DNA from: an uncultured Oscillospiraceae bacterium
GTDB lineage: Bacteria > Bacillota > Clostridia > Oscillospirales > Oscillospiraceae
Length of the DNA: 64,000 nucleotides
Reading direction: 5' to 3'
NCBI GenBank assembly: GCA_934589065.1
Contig: CAKTNN010000010.1
Location: 1 to 64,000, forward strand
Shown: in pieces, positions 16,970 to 24,027 of the stretch
How the letters are laid out: each line of letters starts with the position of its first letter
How positions within the stretch are numbered: the stretch's first letter is position 1
Position numbers and translations under genes: made by a program
The notes under the pieces: model-generated
Told to the model about the DNA's origin: nothing
The model's input: only the letters and a program-made list of their open reading frames with translations
Database searches by the model: none

Positions 16970-17890
16970 ATGAGAAAAGAGTTTTCTTATCCCTCTACCG
17001 GCAAGGGAACCATCCATGGCTGCGCCTGGGTTCCCCAGGGGGAAGTAAAGGCCGTTGTGCAGATTGTCCACGGCATTGCCGAGTATATCGAGCGGTATGA
17101 GCCCTTTGCGGAATACCTCAATTCTCTGGGCTTTTTGGTGGTTGCGGAGGATCACATGGGCCACGGTCAGTCCGTGGGCAAGGAAGGAATCCAGGGCTAT
17201 TTCCACGGCGGCTGGTTTGCGGCGGTGGAGGATAGCTATACCCTTTTGCGGGGAACGATGGAAAAGTATCCCGGCGTGCCCTATATCCTCTTTGGTCATT
17301 CTATGGGCTCTTTTATGGCCCGGAGTATTCTGGCAAAGTATCCCGATAGCGGCATCACCGCTGCGGTGATTTGCGGGACGGGCTGGCAGCCCCGGGCGCT
17401 GCTCCCGGGAGCCATTGCCGTGTGCAAGTCCGCCTGTAAGACCGTGGGGGAGGAGAATCCCAGCGAGCAGCTGCAAAACATGGTTTTTGCAGGCTACAAT
17501 TCCCATGTGGAGCACCCCAGAACGCCCTACGACTGGCTCAGCCGGGATAAAAAGACCGTGGACGATTACATTGCCCACCCCAGCTGCGGCTTTACCGCCA
17601 GCACGGGTCTGCTGCGGGATCTGCTCATGGGTATTTCCTACGTGGAGAAGAGAAAAAACCTGGATAATATGAAGAAGGATCTGCCGGTGCTGTTCGTTGC
17701 CGGTGGGGAAGACCCTGTGGGCGCTTATGGCAAGGGCGTCCGCCGCACGGCAAGAGAATTCCGCCGGGCCGGGATGCAGGATGTCACCGAAAGAATCTTC
17801 CCCCTGTGCCGTCATGAGATTCTCAACGAAATCAATAAGGAAGAGATTTTTGAATATATCGCTTCCTGGATGCAGGAGAAAATCCGGTAA
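16970..17890 (+). CDS. Alpha/beta hydrolase (monoacylglycerol-lipase-like)
   Basis: The 306-residue product has the oxyanion stretch VQIVHGIAEYIERY, the lid-adjacent DHMGHGQS, the nucleophile elbow FGHSMGS, a late acidic motif FVAGGEDPVG and the catalytic His in PLCRHEILNE. This is the serine-hydrolase order of lysophospholipase and monoglyceride lipases. Start ATG 16970 lies 5 bases after the HMA gene, with GGAG overlapping that gene's last codons. Upstream in-frame codons would run through the HMA gene. The substrate is unknown; a lipid ester is the family expectation. Confidence 0.88.
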   Translation: MRKEFSYPSTGKGTIHGCAWVPQGEVKAVVQIVHGIAEYIERYEPFAEYLNSLGFLVVAEDHMGHGQSVGKEGIQGYFHGGWFAAVEDSYTLLRGTMEKYPGVPYILFGHSMGSFMARSILAKYPDSGITAAVICGTGWQPRALLPGAIAVCKSACKTVGEENPSEQLQNMVFAGYNSHVEHPRTPYDWLSRDKKTVDDYIAHPSCGFTASTGLLRDLLMGISYVEKRKNLDNMKKDLPVLFVAGGEDPVGAYGKGVRRTAREFRRAGMQDVTERIFPLCRHEILNEINKEEIFEYIASWMQEKIR

Positions 17891-17902
17891 AAGCCCTACC
17901 CT

Positions 17903-18030
17903 TCGTCATTGCGCACCGGCTTATGTTCTTGTCATTGCTTTCCCAGTGCGCACGCTGGTGTGGTGACCGAAGGGAATGCCCTTGGGTGCAATCTTCCTTC
18001 ATTCAACCTGAGCAGCCGGTACAGAAGAAA
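17903..18030 (+). repeat. Dispersed palindromic repeat, copy 4 (long form, right end missing)
   Basis: Two left-end starts (cgtcattgcgcacc, then gtcattgctttccc) are followed by the palindrome cagtgcgcacgctg, then the long-form insert with accgaaggg-aatg-cccttgggt, gcaatctt and a middle tail. No ggaatgacg end is present. Confidence 0.75.
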
Positions 18031-18114
18031 AAACCCTCATGAAAACTTGCATCAGTCCAATTTATTGGACACAATCCTTGCTATCCTGTAACCACAATGA
18101 TTTAGGAGGCGCGG

Positions 18115-18246
18115 ATGATGTTTACGATGCGTTATGTTGGGGGCCACGTTCAGGTATACGATCACAAGGGTACATTTTTGTTTTCCGCCGATACCGAGCG
18201 GGAAGCCAGAGAGGAATTGGAGGACTATGCGCAATTTGCGGCTTGA
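18115..18246 (+). CDS. Small conserved-looking protein, 43 residues, overlapping truA
   Basis: A consensus AGGAGG lies 7 bases before ATG 18115. The product starts MMFTMRYVGGHVQVYDHKG, continues with a FLFSADTEREAREEL segment and ends DYAQFAA. The pattern (a short beta pair reading a side-chain-rich YDHKGTFLFSAD, then a helix) looks like a genuine mini-domain. Its last 20 bases overlap the start of truA in another frame, so the ribosome site seems to serve it and to couple it to truA. No function is known to me. Confidence 0.62.
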   Translation: MMFTMRYVGGHVQVYDHKGTFLFSADTEREAREELEDYAQFAA

Positions 18247-18961
18247 TATCTGCTACGATGGAACCCGCTACCGGGGCTGGCAAAGGCTGCCTGGGGTGGA
18301 GGCTACCATTCAGGGCAAACTGGAAACGGCCCTCAGCCGAATCCTGGGGGAACCCATCGAGGTTTCCGGCAGCGGACGTACCGATGCCGGGGTTCATGCG
18401 GCCCATCAGATCGTTTCCTTTCACTGCCAAAGCGCCATGGATTGCGGGGAGCTTTTGTGTTTGCTCCGGCGGTATCTTCCGGAGGATATCGGCATATATT
18501 CCTGCCAGGAGGCAAGCCCCAGGTTTCATGCCCGGCTGAATGCCAAGGCCAAGACCTACCGCTACCGAATCTGGAACAGTTCCGAGCCCTGGGTTTTCCA
18601 GCGGCGGTATGTGACGGTTCTGCCGGAGAATCTCAATCTGGAGGAAATGACCCGGGCGGCCCAATATTTACTGGGGGAGCATGATTTTTCCGCCTTCTGC
18701 GGCAACAAAAAGATGAAAAAGTCCACCCTTCGGCGGCTGGATGCCCTGGATATTGCCCGCTGCGGCCCGGAGATTCACCTGACCTTTACGGGCAACGGAT
18801 TTCTCTACAACATGGTGCGCATCCTCACCGGCACCTTGATCGAGGTGGGCAGGGGAGAGCGGGCGGCAGACAGCATCCCGGAGCTCTTCGGAGCAAAACG
18901 GGAGCAGGCCGGTTTTTTGGCCCCGCCCCAGGGACTGTGTCTCATGGAGGTATTTTATTGA
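18227..18961 (+). CDS. truA: tRNA pseudouridine(38-40) synthase TruA
   Basis: The 244-residue product matches TruA in length. The catalytic aspartate is Asp53 in GSGRTDAGVHA, and the motifs NAKAKTYRYRIWN and HDFSAFCG are in order. The enzyme modifies uridines 38-40 in the anticodon arm of tRNAs. ATG 18227 gives the family start MRNLRLDICYDGT; it lies inside the preceding 43-codon gene. The stop overlaps the next gene's TTG start. Confidence 0.96.
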   Translation: MRNLRLDICYDGTRYRGWQRLPGVEATIQGKLETALSRILGEPIEVSGSGRTDAGVHAAHQIVSFHCQSAMDCGELLCLLRRYLPEDIGIYSCQEASPRFHARLNAKAKTYRYRIWNSSEPWVFQRRYVTVLPENLNLEEMTRAAQYLLGEHDFSAFCGNKKMKKSTLRRLDALDIARCGPEIHLTFTGNGFLYNMVRILTGTLIEVGRGERAADSIPELFGAKREQAGFLAPPQGLCLMEVFY

Positions 18962-19299
18962 ACATACAGATTTTCGGGAAAAACAAATGCTTCGATACCA
19001 AAAAGGCCGAGCGCTACTTTAAGGAACGGCGGATTAAATTCCAGTCCATCGATTTAAAGCGCTACGGGATGTCCGGCAAGGAGTTCGACAGCGTCCTGCG
19101 GGCCGTGGGAGGCATTGACAATCTGATCGACTGGGATAACCCTTCCCAGGAGGTTACCAACATGAAGTATATGTCCGATGAACGGGCCAAGGAGGACAAG
19201 GTATTTGATGACCCCTCCCTGATGAAAACCCCGGTGGTGCGTAATGGCAAGCAGGCAACCGTAGGCTATTGCCCGGATGTCTGGGCCACCTGGGAATAA
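18958..19299 (+). CDS. ArsC/Spx-family thioredoxin-fold protein
   Basis: The 113-residue product starts NIQIFGKNKCFDTKKAERYF. One cysteine sits where ArsC-family proteins keep their catalytic Cys, with the charged helix after it, and the later KTPVVRNGKQATVGY matches the family's cis-proline segment. It may be a glutaredoxin-linked reductase or an Spx-like redox regulator; no arsenic genes are nearby. TTG 18958 is preferred as start since GGAGG lies 7 bases upstream. An ATG at 18937 would add seven residues that overlap truA. Confidence 0.82.
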   Translation: MNIQIFGKNKCFDTKKAERYFKERRIKFQSIDLKRYGMSGKEFDSVLRAVGGIDNLIDWDNPSQEVTNMKYMSDERAKEDKVFDDPSLMKTPVVRNGKQATVGYCPDVWATWE

Positions 19300-19310
19300 A
19301 GAAAAGGCAC

Positions 19311-19347
19311 AAAAGCAGCTTCTCCCTTCCGGGAGCGGCTGCTTTTT
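19311..19347 (+). terminator. Terminator of the truA transcript
   Basis: AAAAGCAGC and GCTGCTTTT enclose a second small stem CTCCC/GGGAG, and a T run follows. Confidence 0.85.
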
Positions 19348-19359
19348 TCTGCGCTGCCT

Positions 19360-19935
19360 GTCATTGCGCCCTGCGCCCGCTTCCTCATTATTGCGCACCG
19401 GCGCGCACACTGGTGTGGTGACCGAAGGAAATGCCCTTGGGTGCAATCTTAACCCATGATAACTGGGGCAGTAGCTGCAAAGAGAAGATTCCCGAGGCAG
19501 TGACGTGGGTCACTGCCTCGGAATGACGGAAAAGATGTCATTGTGAACCAGTGCGCACGCTGGTGTGGTGACCGAAGGGAATGCCCTTGGGTGCAATCTT
19601 AACCCTTGATAACTGGGGCAGTAGCTGCAAAGAGAAGATTCCCACGGCAGTGACGTTGGTCACTGCCTCGGAATGACGGAAAAGATGTCATTGTGAACCA
19701 GTGCGCACACGATCCCTACGTCATTGCGAACCAGTGCGCACACTGGTGTGGTGACCGAAGGGAATGCCCTTGGGTGCAATCGTAACCCTTGATAACTGGG
19801 GCAGTAGCTGCAAAGAGAAGATTCCCACGGCAGTGACGTCGGTCACTGCCTCGGAATGACGGAAAAGATGTCATTGCGAACCAGTGCGCACACTGGTGTG
19901 GTGACCGAAGGGAATGCCCTTGGGTGCAATCTTAA
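19360..19935 (+). repeat. Tandem array of the dispersed repeat (about 3.5 long-form units, period 150 bases)
   Basis: The marker gtgcaatc recurs at 19441, 19591, 19774 and 19924, giving steps of 150, 183 and 150. The 33-base excess is an extra truncated left end (19687-19719). Each unit has the left palindrome around cagtgcgcacactg, the insert accgaaggg/cccttgggt, the middle gataactggggcagtagctg, and the right palindrome cagtgacg..cactg followed by ggaatgacgg. The last unit stops after gcaatctt. The array fills most of the 0.75-kb gap before the symporter gene. Confidence 0.92.
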
Positions 19936-20000
19936 TGCCCAACGATCCGGGACTGCGATCACTCTCCGTAAAACAAATTTGAATTTTTTCAATCCGCTTC

Positions 20001-20029
20001 TTGCAGTTTTTGTCAAACCGTGCTATTCT
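20001..20029 (+). promoter_or_regulatory. Promoter of the sodium/alanine symporter
   Basis: TTGCAG and TATTCT are separated by 17 bases, with TGC before the -10. Predicted transcription start is near 20036. Confidence 0.6.
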
Positions 20030-20055
20030 AAGGGGGTATTACCACGCGAGCACTT

Positions 20056-21396
20056 CTGTTTGTCCATGATGTACTCTGGGGCCCGGCGGGGGCTGCGCTT
20101 TTGTTGGCAGCGGGGGCGTTCCTCACAGTAAGATCCGGCTTCCCCCAGCTGACGCTGTTGGGCAGAGCCCCAAAAATCCTGGGTAAAAAGCCCCAGGGGG
20201 AGGGAATTACCTCCTTCCAGGCCCTTTGCACCGCTTTGGCGGCAACGGTGGGAACCGGGAATATCGTGGGGGTCACCGGGGCAATCTGCCTGGGCGGCCC
20301 GGGGGCGGTATTCTGGATGTGGGTCTGCGGCCTTCTGGGGATGGCAACCAAATTTGCTGAGGTGACCCTTGCCAGCCGGTATCGGGTAGCCAGGGGCGGG
20401 GAGTATGTGGGTGGTCCGATGTATATGATTTGCCGGGGGCTTCCTTCCAAATTCCGTTTTCTTGCGTGGCTTTACTGCATTTTCGGTGTGGCAGCTGCCT
20501 TTGGGGTGGGAAATGCCACCCAGATCAATGCCGTTGTTGGAGGCGTCCATCAGGTGCTTGCCTCCTTCGGTGTGGAGGAAACCCTTGCAGGAAATCTCCT
20601 GCTGGGGTTAGGCATGGCTTTGAGCATCGGCGGGATTCTCCTGGGCGGCGCCCGGAGAATCGGAAAGACTGCGGAAAAGCTGGTTCCTGCCGCAGCTCTG
20701 GGTTACATAGCCCTGTGCCTTGCCGTGATTTTCCGGCGGCTGCCGCTGCTGCCAGGCGCGCTGAAAGCCATTGTGCAGGGGGCGTTTTCTCCCCGGGCCG
20801 TCACCGGCGGCGGAGTGGGGTCAATCTTTCTGTGCCTGAGCGTGGGCCTTTCCCGGGGCATTTTCACCAACGAGGCCGGCATGGGCACGGCTTCCATGGC
20901 CTACTGTGGGGCAAATGGAGATTCCGGCGTGGAAATGGGCATTTTGGGTCTGGTGGAAGTGTTTGTGGATACCATTGTTATCTGCACCCTCACGGCCCTG
21001 GCGGTGCTGTGCAGCGGCGTGCCCATCCCTTACGGTGTGGATGCCGGGGCTATTCTGGCTCCGAAGGTTTTCCAATCCGCCTGCGGGCCCTGGGCAGCGG
21101 GACTGCTCACAGCCTTTTTGTGCGTCTTTGCTCTGGTAACGGTGCTGGGCTGGGGGCTCTACGGGACGCGCTGCGGTCAGTTTCTCTTTGGAGATGGCTT
21201 TGCCAGGGTGTTTGCCTATGCCCAGATGGCTGGGGTGGTGCTGGGTGCCGTCCTCAAAAGCCGGACGGTCTGGCTTCTGGCGGAAACCGTCAACGCTCTG
21301 ATGGCAATTCCCAATCTCATCGCCCTGGTGCTTCTGAGCCGGGAGCTGAAAAAATTGGTTAAGGATTATAAAAGTCACGGGAACGCAGCAAAGTAA
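20056..21396 (+). CDS. Sodium/alanine symporter family (AGCS) protein; start codon uncertain
   Basis: The product is about 446 residues with ten or more membrane helices. Family motifs are VHDVLWGP at the start, TALAATVGTGNIVGV, GPGAVFWMW, GIFTNEAGMGTAS and GWGLYGTRC. It imports alanine or glycine with Na+. Homology clearly reaches back to about 20060, but there is no ATG, GTG or TTG between the in-frame stop at 20029 and 20100. CTG 20056 is given as the least bad start; an ATT at 20038 and a TTG at 20101 (losing conserved residues) are alternatives. Confidence 0.85.
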   Translation: MFVHDVLWGPAGAALLLAAGAFLTVRSGFPQLTLLGRAPKILGKKPQGEGITSFQALCTALAATVGTGNIVGVTGAICLGGPGAVFWMWVCGLLGMATKFAEVTLASRYRVARGGEYVGGPMYMICRGLPSKFRFLAWLYCIFGVAAAFGVGNATQINAVVGGVHQVLASFGVEETLAGNLLLGLGMALSIGGILLGGARRIGKTAEKLVPAAALGYIALCLAVIFRRLPLLPGALKAIVQGAFSPRAVTGGGVGSIFLCLSVGLSRGIFTNEAGMGTASMAYCGANGDSGVEMGILGLVEVFVDTIVICTLTALAVLCSGVPIPYGVDAGAILAPKVFQSACGPWAAGLLTAFLCVFALVTVLGWGLYGTRCGQFLFGDGFARVFAYAQMAGVVLGAVLKSRTVWLLAETVNALMAIPNLIALVLLSRELKKLVKDYKSHGNAAK

Positions 21397-21494
21397 GTTC
21401 CGCCTCAACCGGGTCAGTCGGTGCAGGGAGAAGCTGTTTTGGAATGGCACCGGGCAAATGCGGGATTTAAACCATTGTGAAAAAGAAATACACC

Positions 21495-21511
21495 GGGCGG
21501 TATAACCGCCC
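21495..21511 (+). promoter_or_regulatory. Perfect 17-base palindrome before the aminotransferase gene
   Basis: GGGCGGT-ata-ACCGCCC sits 14 bases before the start codon and just before the GGAGG site. It could be an operator or an mRNA hairpin. Confidence 0.4.
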
Positions 21512-21525
21512 ACGGAGGGATACAA

Positions 21526-22749
21526 ATGCAAATTTCCATCAATGCCAATCGATGCGAACCCTCTCCTATGCGTAAGTTCCACCCCTTGGCGGTGTCAGCG
21601 GAGCAGCAGGGGAAGAAAATTTACCACCTCAATATCGGTCAGCCGGATATTGCTACGCCGGATGTTTATTTCCAGGCGGTGCGGGCGTTTAACCATAAAA
21701 CGCTGGCTTACGATGCTTCCCCCGGCAATCCTGCCCTCATCCAGGCGGTGCAGAAATACTATGACCGGCTGGGAGTATCTTTGGAACCCAAGGATATCCT
21801 GATTACCACCGGCGGCAGCGAAGCCCTGCTTCTGACCTGCCTGAGCATTCTCGATCCCTATACCGAGGTGATTATCCCGGAGCCCTATTACCCCAACTAT
21901 ACCACCTTTGTCCATGCGGCGGGCGGCGTTATCCGGGCTCTGCCCACCAACCCCTGGGAGGGCTACCGCTACGCCAAGCGGGAGCGGATCGAGAGCCTGA
22001 TTACCAAGAATACCCGGGCAATCCTCATTACCAATCCCGGAAATCCTACGGGTGTTGTGCTGGAAGAAAAGGAAATGCGCATGATTGCGGATATCGCAAA
22101 GGAGCACGATCTGTTCCTGATCTGCGATGAAGTCTACCGGGAGTTCTGCTATGATGAGAAGTTCGGCGTGCCCACCATGGCCCGCTTTGCTGACATTGCA
22201 GACAACCTGGTGATTATCGATTCCGTCTCCAAACGGTTCTCCGCCTGCGGCGCCCGGGTGGGCTGCGTGGTCACCAAAAATCAGGAGCTTCAGAATGCCA
22301 TTCTGAAATTCTGCCAGTCCCGTTTGTCCGTTGCCACCATCGATCAGGTGGGCGCTGCGGCCCTTTATACGGTGGATCCCCAGTTCTTCCGGGATTGCAA
22401 GCAGGAGTACCGGGCCCGCCGGGATACGGTGGTTTCCCGTCTGCGGAAAATCCCCGGCGTGGTGGTGGAGGAGCCCATGGGGGCTTTCTATCTGATGGCA
22501 AGCCTGCCGGTGGACGATGCCGACCGGTTCCAGCGCTGGCTTTTGGAGGAGTTTGATGACAAGGGGGATACGGTGATGTTTGCCCCCGGCGCGCCCTTCT
22601 ATGAAACCCCCGGCAAGGGCATTAACGAGGTGCGTATTGCCTACGTGCTGAAGCAGGAAGACCTGGAGCGGGCCATGGAGGTTCTGGCAAAGGGAATTGC
22701 GGAGTATCAGCGCGTAGTCATGAGAGTGGTGCCGACCCCTCTGGGATAA
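21526..22749 (+). CDS. Class I/II pyridoxal-phosphate aminotransferase
   Basis: The 407-residue product is a fold-type I aminotransferase. GQPDIATP lies near the N-terminus, ITTGGSEALL binds phosphate, and ITNPGNPTG, ICDEVYREF and SVSKRFSACGARVG follow, with Lys236 as the PLP-binding residue. The closing APGAPFYET and GINEVRIAYV segment matches aspartate/aromatic aminotransferases. It moves an amino group between an amino acid and a 2-oxo acid; the exact amino acid cannot be read from sequence. It follows the alanine symporter by 129 bases. Confidence 0.92.
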   Translation: MQISINANRCEPSPMRKFHPLAVSAEQQGKKIYHLNIGQPDIATPDVYFQAVRAFNHKTLAYDASPGNPALIQAVQKYYDRLGVSLEPKDILITTGGSEALLLTCLSILDPYTEVIIPEPYYPNYTTFVHAAGGVIRALPTNPWEGYRYAKRERIESLITKNTRAILITNPGNPTGVVLEEKEMRMIADIAKEHDLFLICDEVYREFCYDEKFGVPTMARFADIADNLVIIDSVSKRFSACGARVGCVVTKNQELQNAILKFCQSRLSVATIDQVGAAALYTVDPQFFRDCKQEYRARRDTVVSRLRKIPGVVVEEPMGAFYLMASLPVDDADRFQRWLLEEFDDKGDTVMFAPGAPFYETPGKGINEVRIAYVLKQEDLERAMEVLAKGIAEYQRVVMRVVPTPLG

Positions 22750-22769
22750 GGCGTTTTATGGTATAAAAA

Positions 22770-22811
22770 CCGGGCAGCGTAAGGGGAAAATTCCCCCTGA
22801 GCGCTGCCCGG
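22770..22811 (+). terminator. Hairpin after the aminotransferase gene
   Basis: CCGGGCAGCG pairs with CGCTGCCCGG, with an inner AGGGGAA/TTCCCCC stem. The T run comes 8 bases later, so termination may be imperfect. Confidence 0.7.
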
Positions 22812-22869
22812 CTTTGACGTTTTTTTGTCCGTCCCCCGGCATATACTGATTGCCAAGGGGGGCTGTGGA

Positions 22870-23013
22870 TTGGAAAAGAAGTTCGTGTATTTGGCGTATG
22901 GCGGTGTGCTTTTTCTGTGCATCCTGCTTCGGCAGATAAACCCAACCCTGGGGGGCATACTGCTTGCCGCAGGTCTGGTGCATTTGCTGACGGCGTATCC
23001 GGGGAAAAAATAG
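22870..23013 (+). CDS. Small membrane protein, 47 residues
   Basis: A TTG start with AAGGGGGG upstream gives a product starting MEKKFVYLAYGGVLF and ending AYPGKK. It has a charged N-terminus, one or two hydrophobic segments around ILLRQINPTLGGILLAAGLV and a basic tail. I do not recognise it. Support is limited to the ribosome site, the hydrophobic pattern and its fit between two transcripts. Confidence 0.4.
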   Translation: MEKKFVYLAYGGVLFLCILLRQINPTLGGILLAAGLVHLLTAYPGKK

Positions 23014-23019
23014 GGACGC

Positions 23020-23048
23020 TTGCAAACGGGAAGCGTGTCTGGTAGAAT
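23020..23048 (+). promoter_or_regulatory. Promoter of the RluA-type gene
   Basis: TTGCAA and TAGAAT are separated by 17 bases. Confidence 0.65.
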
Positions 23049-23077
23049 AAAGGCAATACCACGGAAGAGGGAAGTTT

Positions 23078-23722
23078 ATGCAGATTGTTTATCAGGATGG
23101 GGATATTCTCGTTTGCGTCAAGCCTGCCAGAGTGCTCTCCACCGATGAGCCGGGGGGTTTGCCGGATCTGGTGCGGGAGGCCCTGGGGAATCAAAATGCC
23201 GATGTACGCACGGTGCACCGGCTGGATCGGGTGGTCAGTGGCTTAATGGTGCTGGCAAGAAATAAGGAAAGCGCCTCGGAGCTTTCCCGGCAGATTCGCT
23301 GCGATGAATTCGGCAAGGAATACCTGGCGGTGGTGCACGGCGTGCCGAATCCGCCCCAGGGGGAATTCCGGGATCTTCTGGGCCGGGACAAGGCCCGGCG
23401 CATGACCTTTGTTGCAGAAAGCCCCGGCAAGGGCATCCAGGAGGCGCGCCTTTCTTACCGGACGGAGGATAGCAGCGGCGGGCTATCCCGGGTGCGCATC
23501 CGGCTTCATACCGGCAGAACCCACCAGATTCGGGTGCAGTTTGCTTCCCGCGGTCTGCCCCTGGTGGGGGAGCGGAAGTATGCGGTGCTGGAAGACCCAT
23601 GCGAGATTGCCTTGTGGTCCTGCCGTCTGACCTTCACCCATCCAAAAACCGGGGAAAAATTGGACTTTCAGCTGCCCCCGCCCCAGGTCTACCCCTGGAC
23701 GGCGGAAAAGTTGACAGAATAA
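23078..23722 (+). CDS. RluA family pseudouridine synthase
   Basis: The 214-residue product is a compact family member without an S4 domain. The catalytic motif HRLDRVVSGL places the aspartate at Asp50. KEYLAVVHG and TGRTHQIRVQFAS follow in the family order. It makes pseudouridine in rRNA or tRNA; the site is unknown. It starts 30 bases after its promoter's -10 and leads a short run with the two genes that follow. Confidence 0.92.
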   Translation: MQIVYQDGDILVCVKPARVLSTDEPGGLPDLVREALGNQNADVRTVHRLDRVVSGLMVLARNKESASELSRQIRCDEFGKEYLAVVHGVPNPPQGEFRDLLGRDKARRMTFVAESPGKGIQEARLSYRTEDSSGGLSRVRIRLHTGRTHQIRVQFASRGLPLVGERKYAVLEDPCEIALWSCRLTFTHPKTGEKLDFQLPPPQVYPWTAEKLTE

Positions 23723-23761
23723 AAAATGTGCGATAAGATACCTTTGGAAGGAGGAAAACCC

Positions 23762-24025
23762 ATGCCCCATTATGATTTTTTCCAAAACACCCAGTGCGAA
23801 TATTTTCCCTGCCATCAGGGTGCAGACCCGGCAACCTTCAGCTGCCTGTTCTGCTACTGCCCGCTGTATGCCCTGGGGGAAAAATGCGGCGGCTCCTTCC
23901 GGTATACGGATAAGGGCATTAAGGATTGCTCCGGCTGTCTGCGCCCCCATAGAAGAGAAAACTATCCGGATATCTGCCAGCGCATGGCGGATATTCTGGA
24001 GCTTGCCAGAAAAAAAGGAGACTAA
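23762..24025 (+). CDS. Cysteine-rich small domain protein
   Basis: The 87-residue product has eight cysteines, in CEYFPCH, CLFCYCPLYALGEKC and CSGCLRPH. This matches the cysteine-rich small domain found in anaerobes and is probably zinc-binding. ATG 23762 follows a strong AAGGAGG; an upstream in-frame codon would precede that ribosome site. The function is unknown. It lies 2 bases before an iron-sulfur aldo/keto reductase gene, so a shared redox or metal role is possible. Confidence 0.85.
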   Translation: MPHYDFFQNTQCEYFPCHQGADPATFSCLFCYCPLYALGEKCGGSFRYTDKGIKDCSGCLRPHRRENYPDICQRMADILELARKKGD

Positions 24026-24027
24026 GT

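Noticed and set aside
19360..19935. Possible CRISPR array
   Set aside because: The recurring units are about 150 bases and nearly identical throughout, with no unique spacers between short repeats and no cas genes.
22814..22847. Promoter for the 47-residue membrane protein (TTGACG and TATACT)
   Set aside because: The spacer is 22 bases, too long for a convincing promoter.
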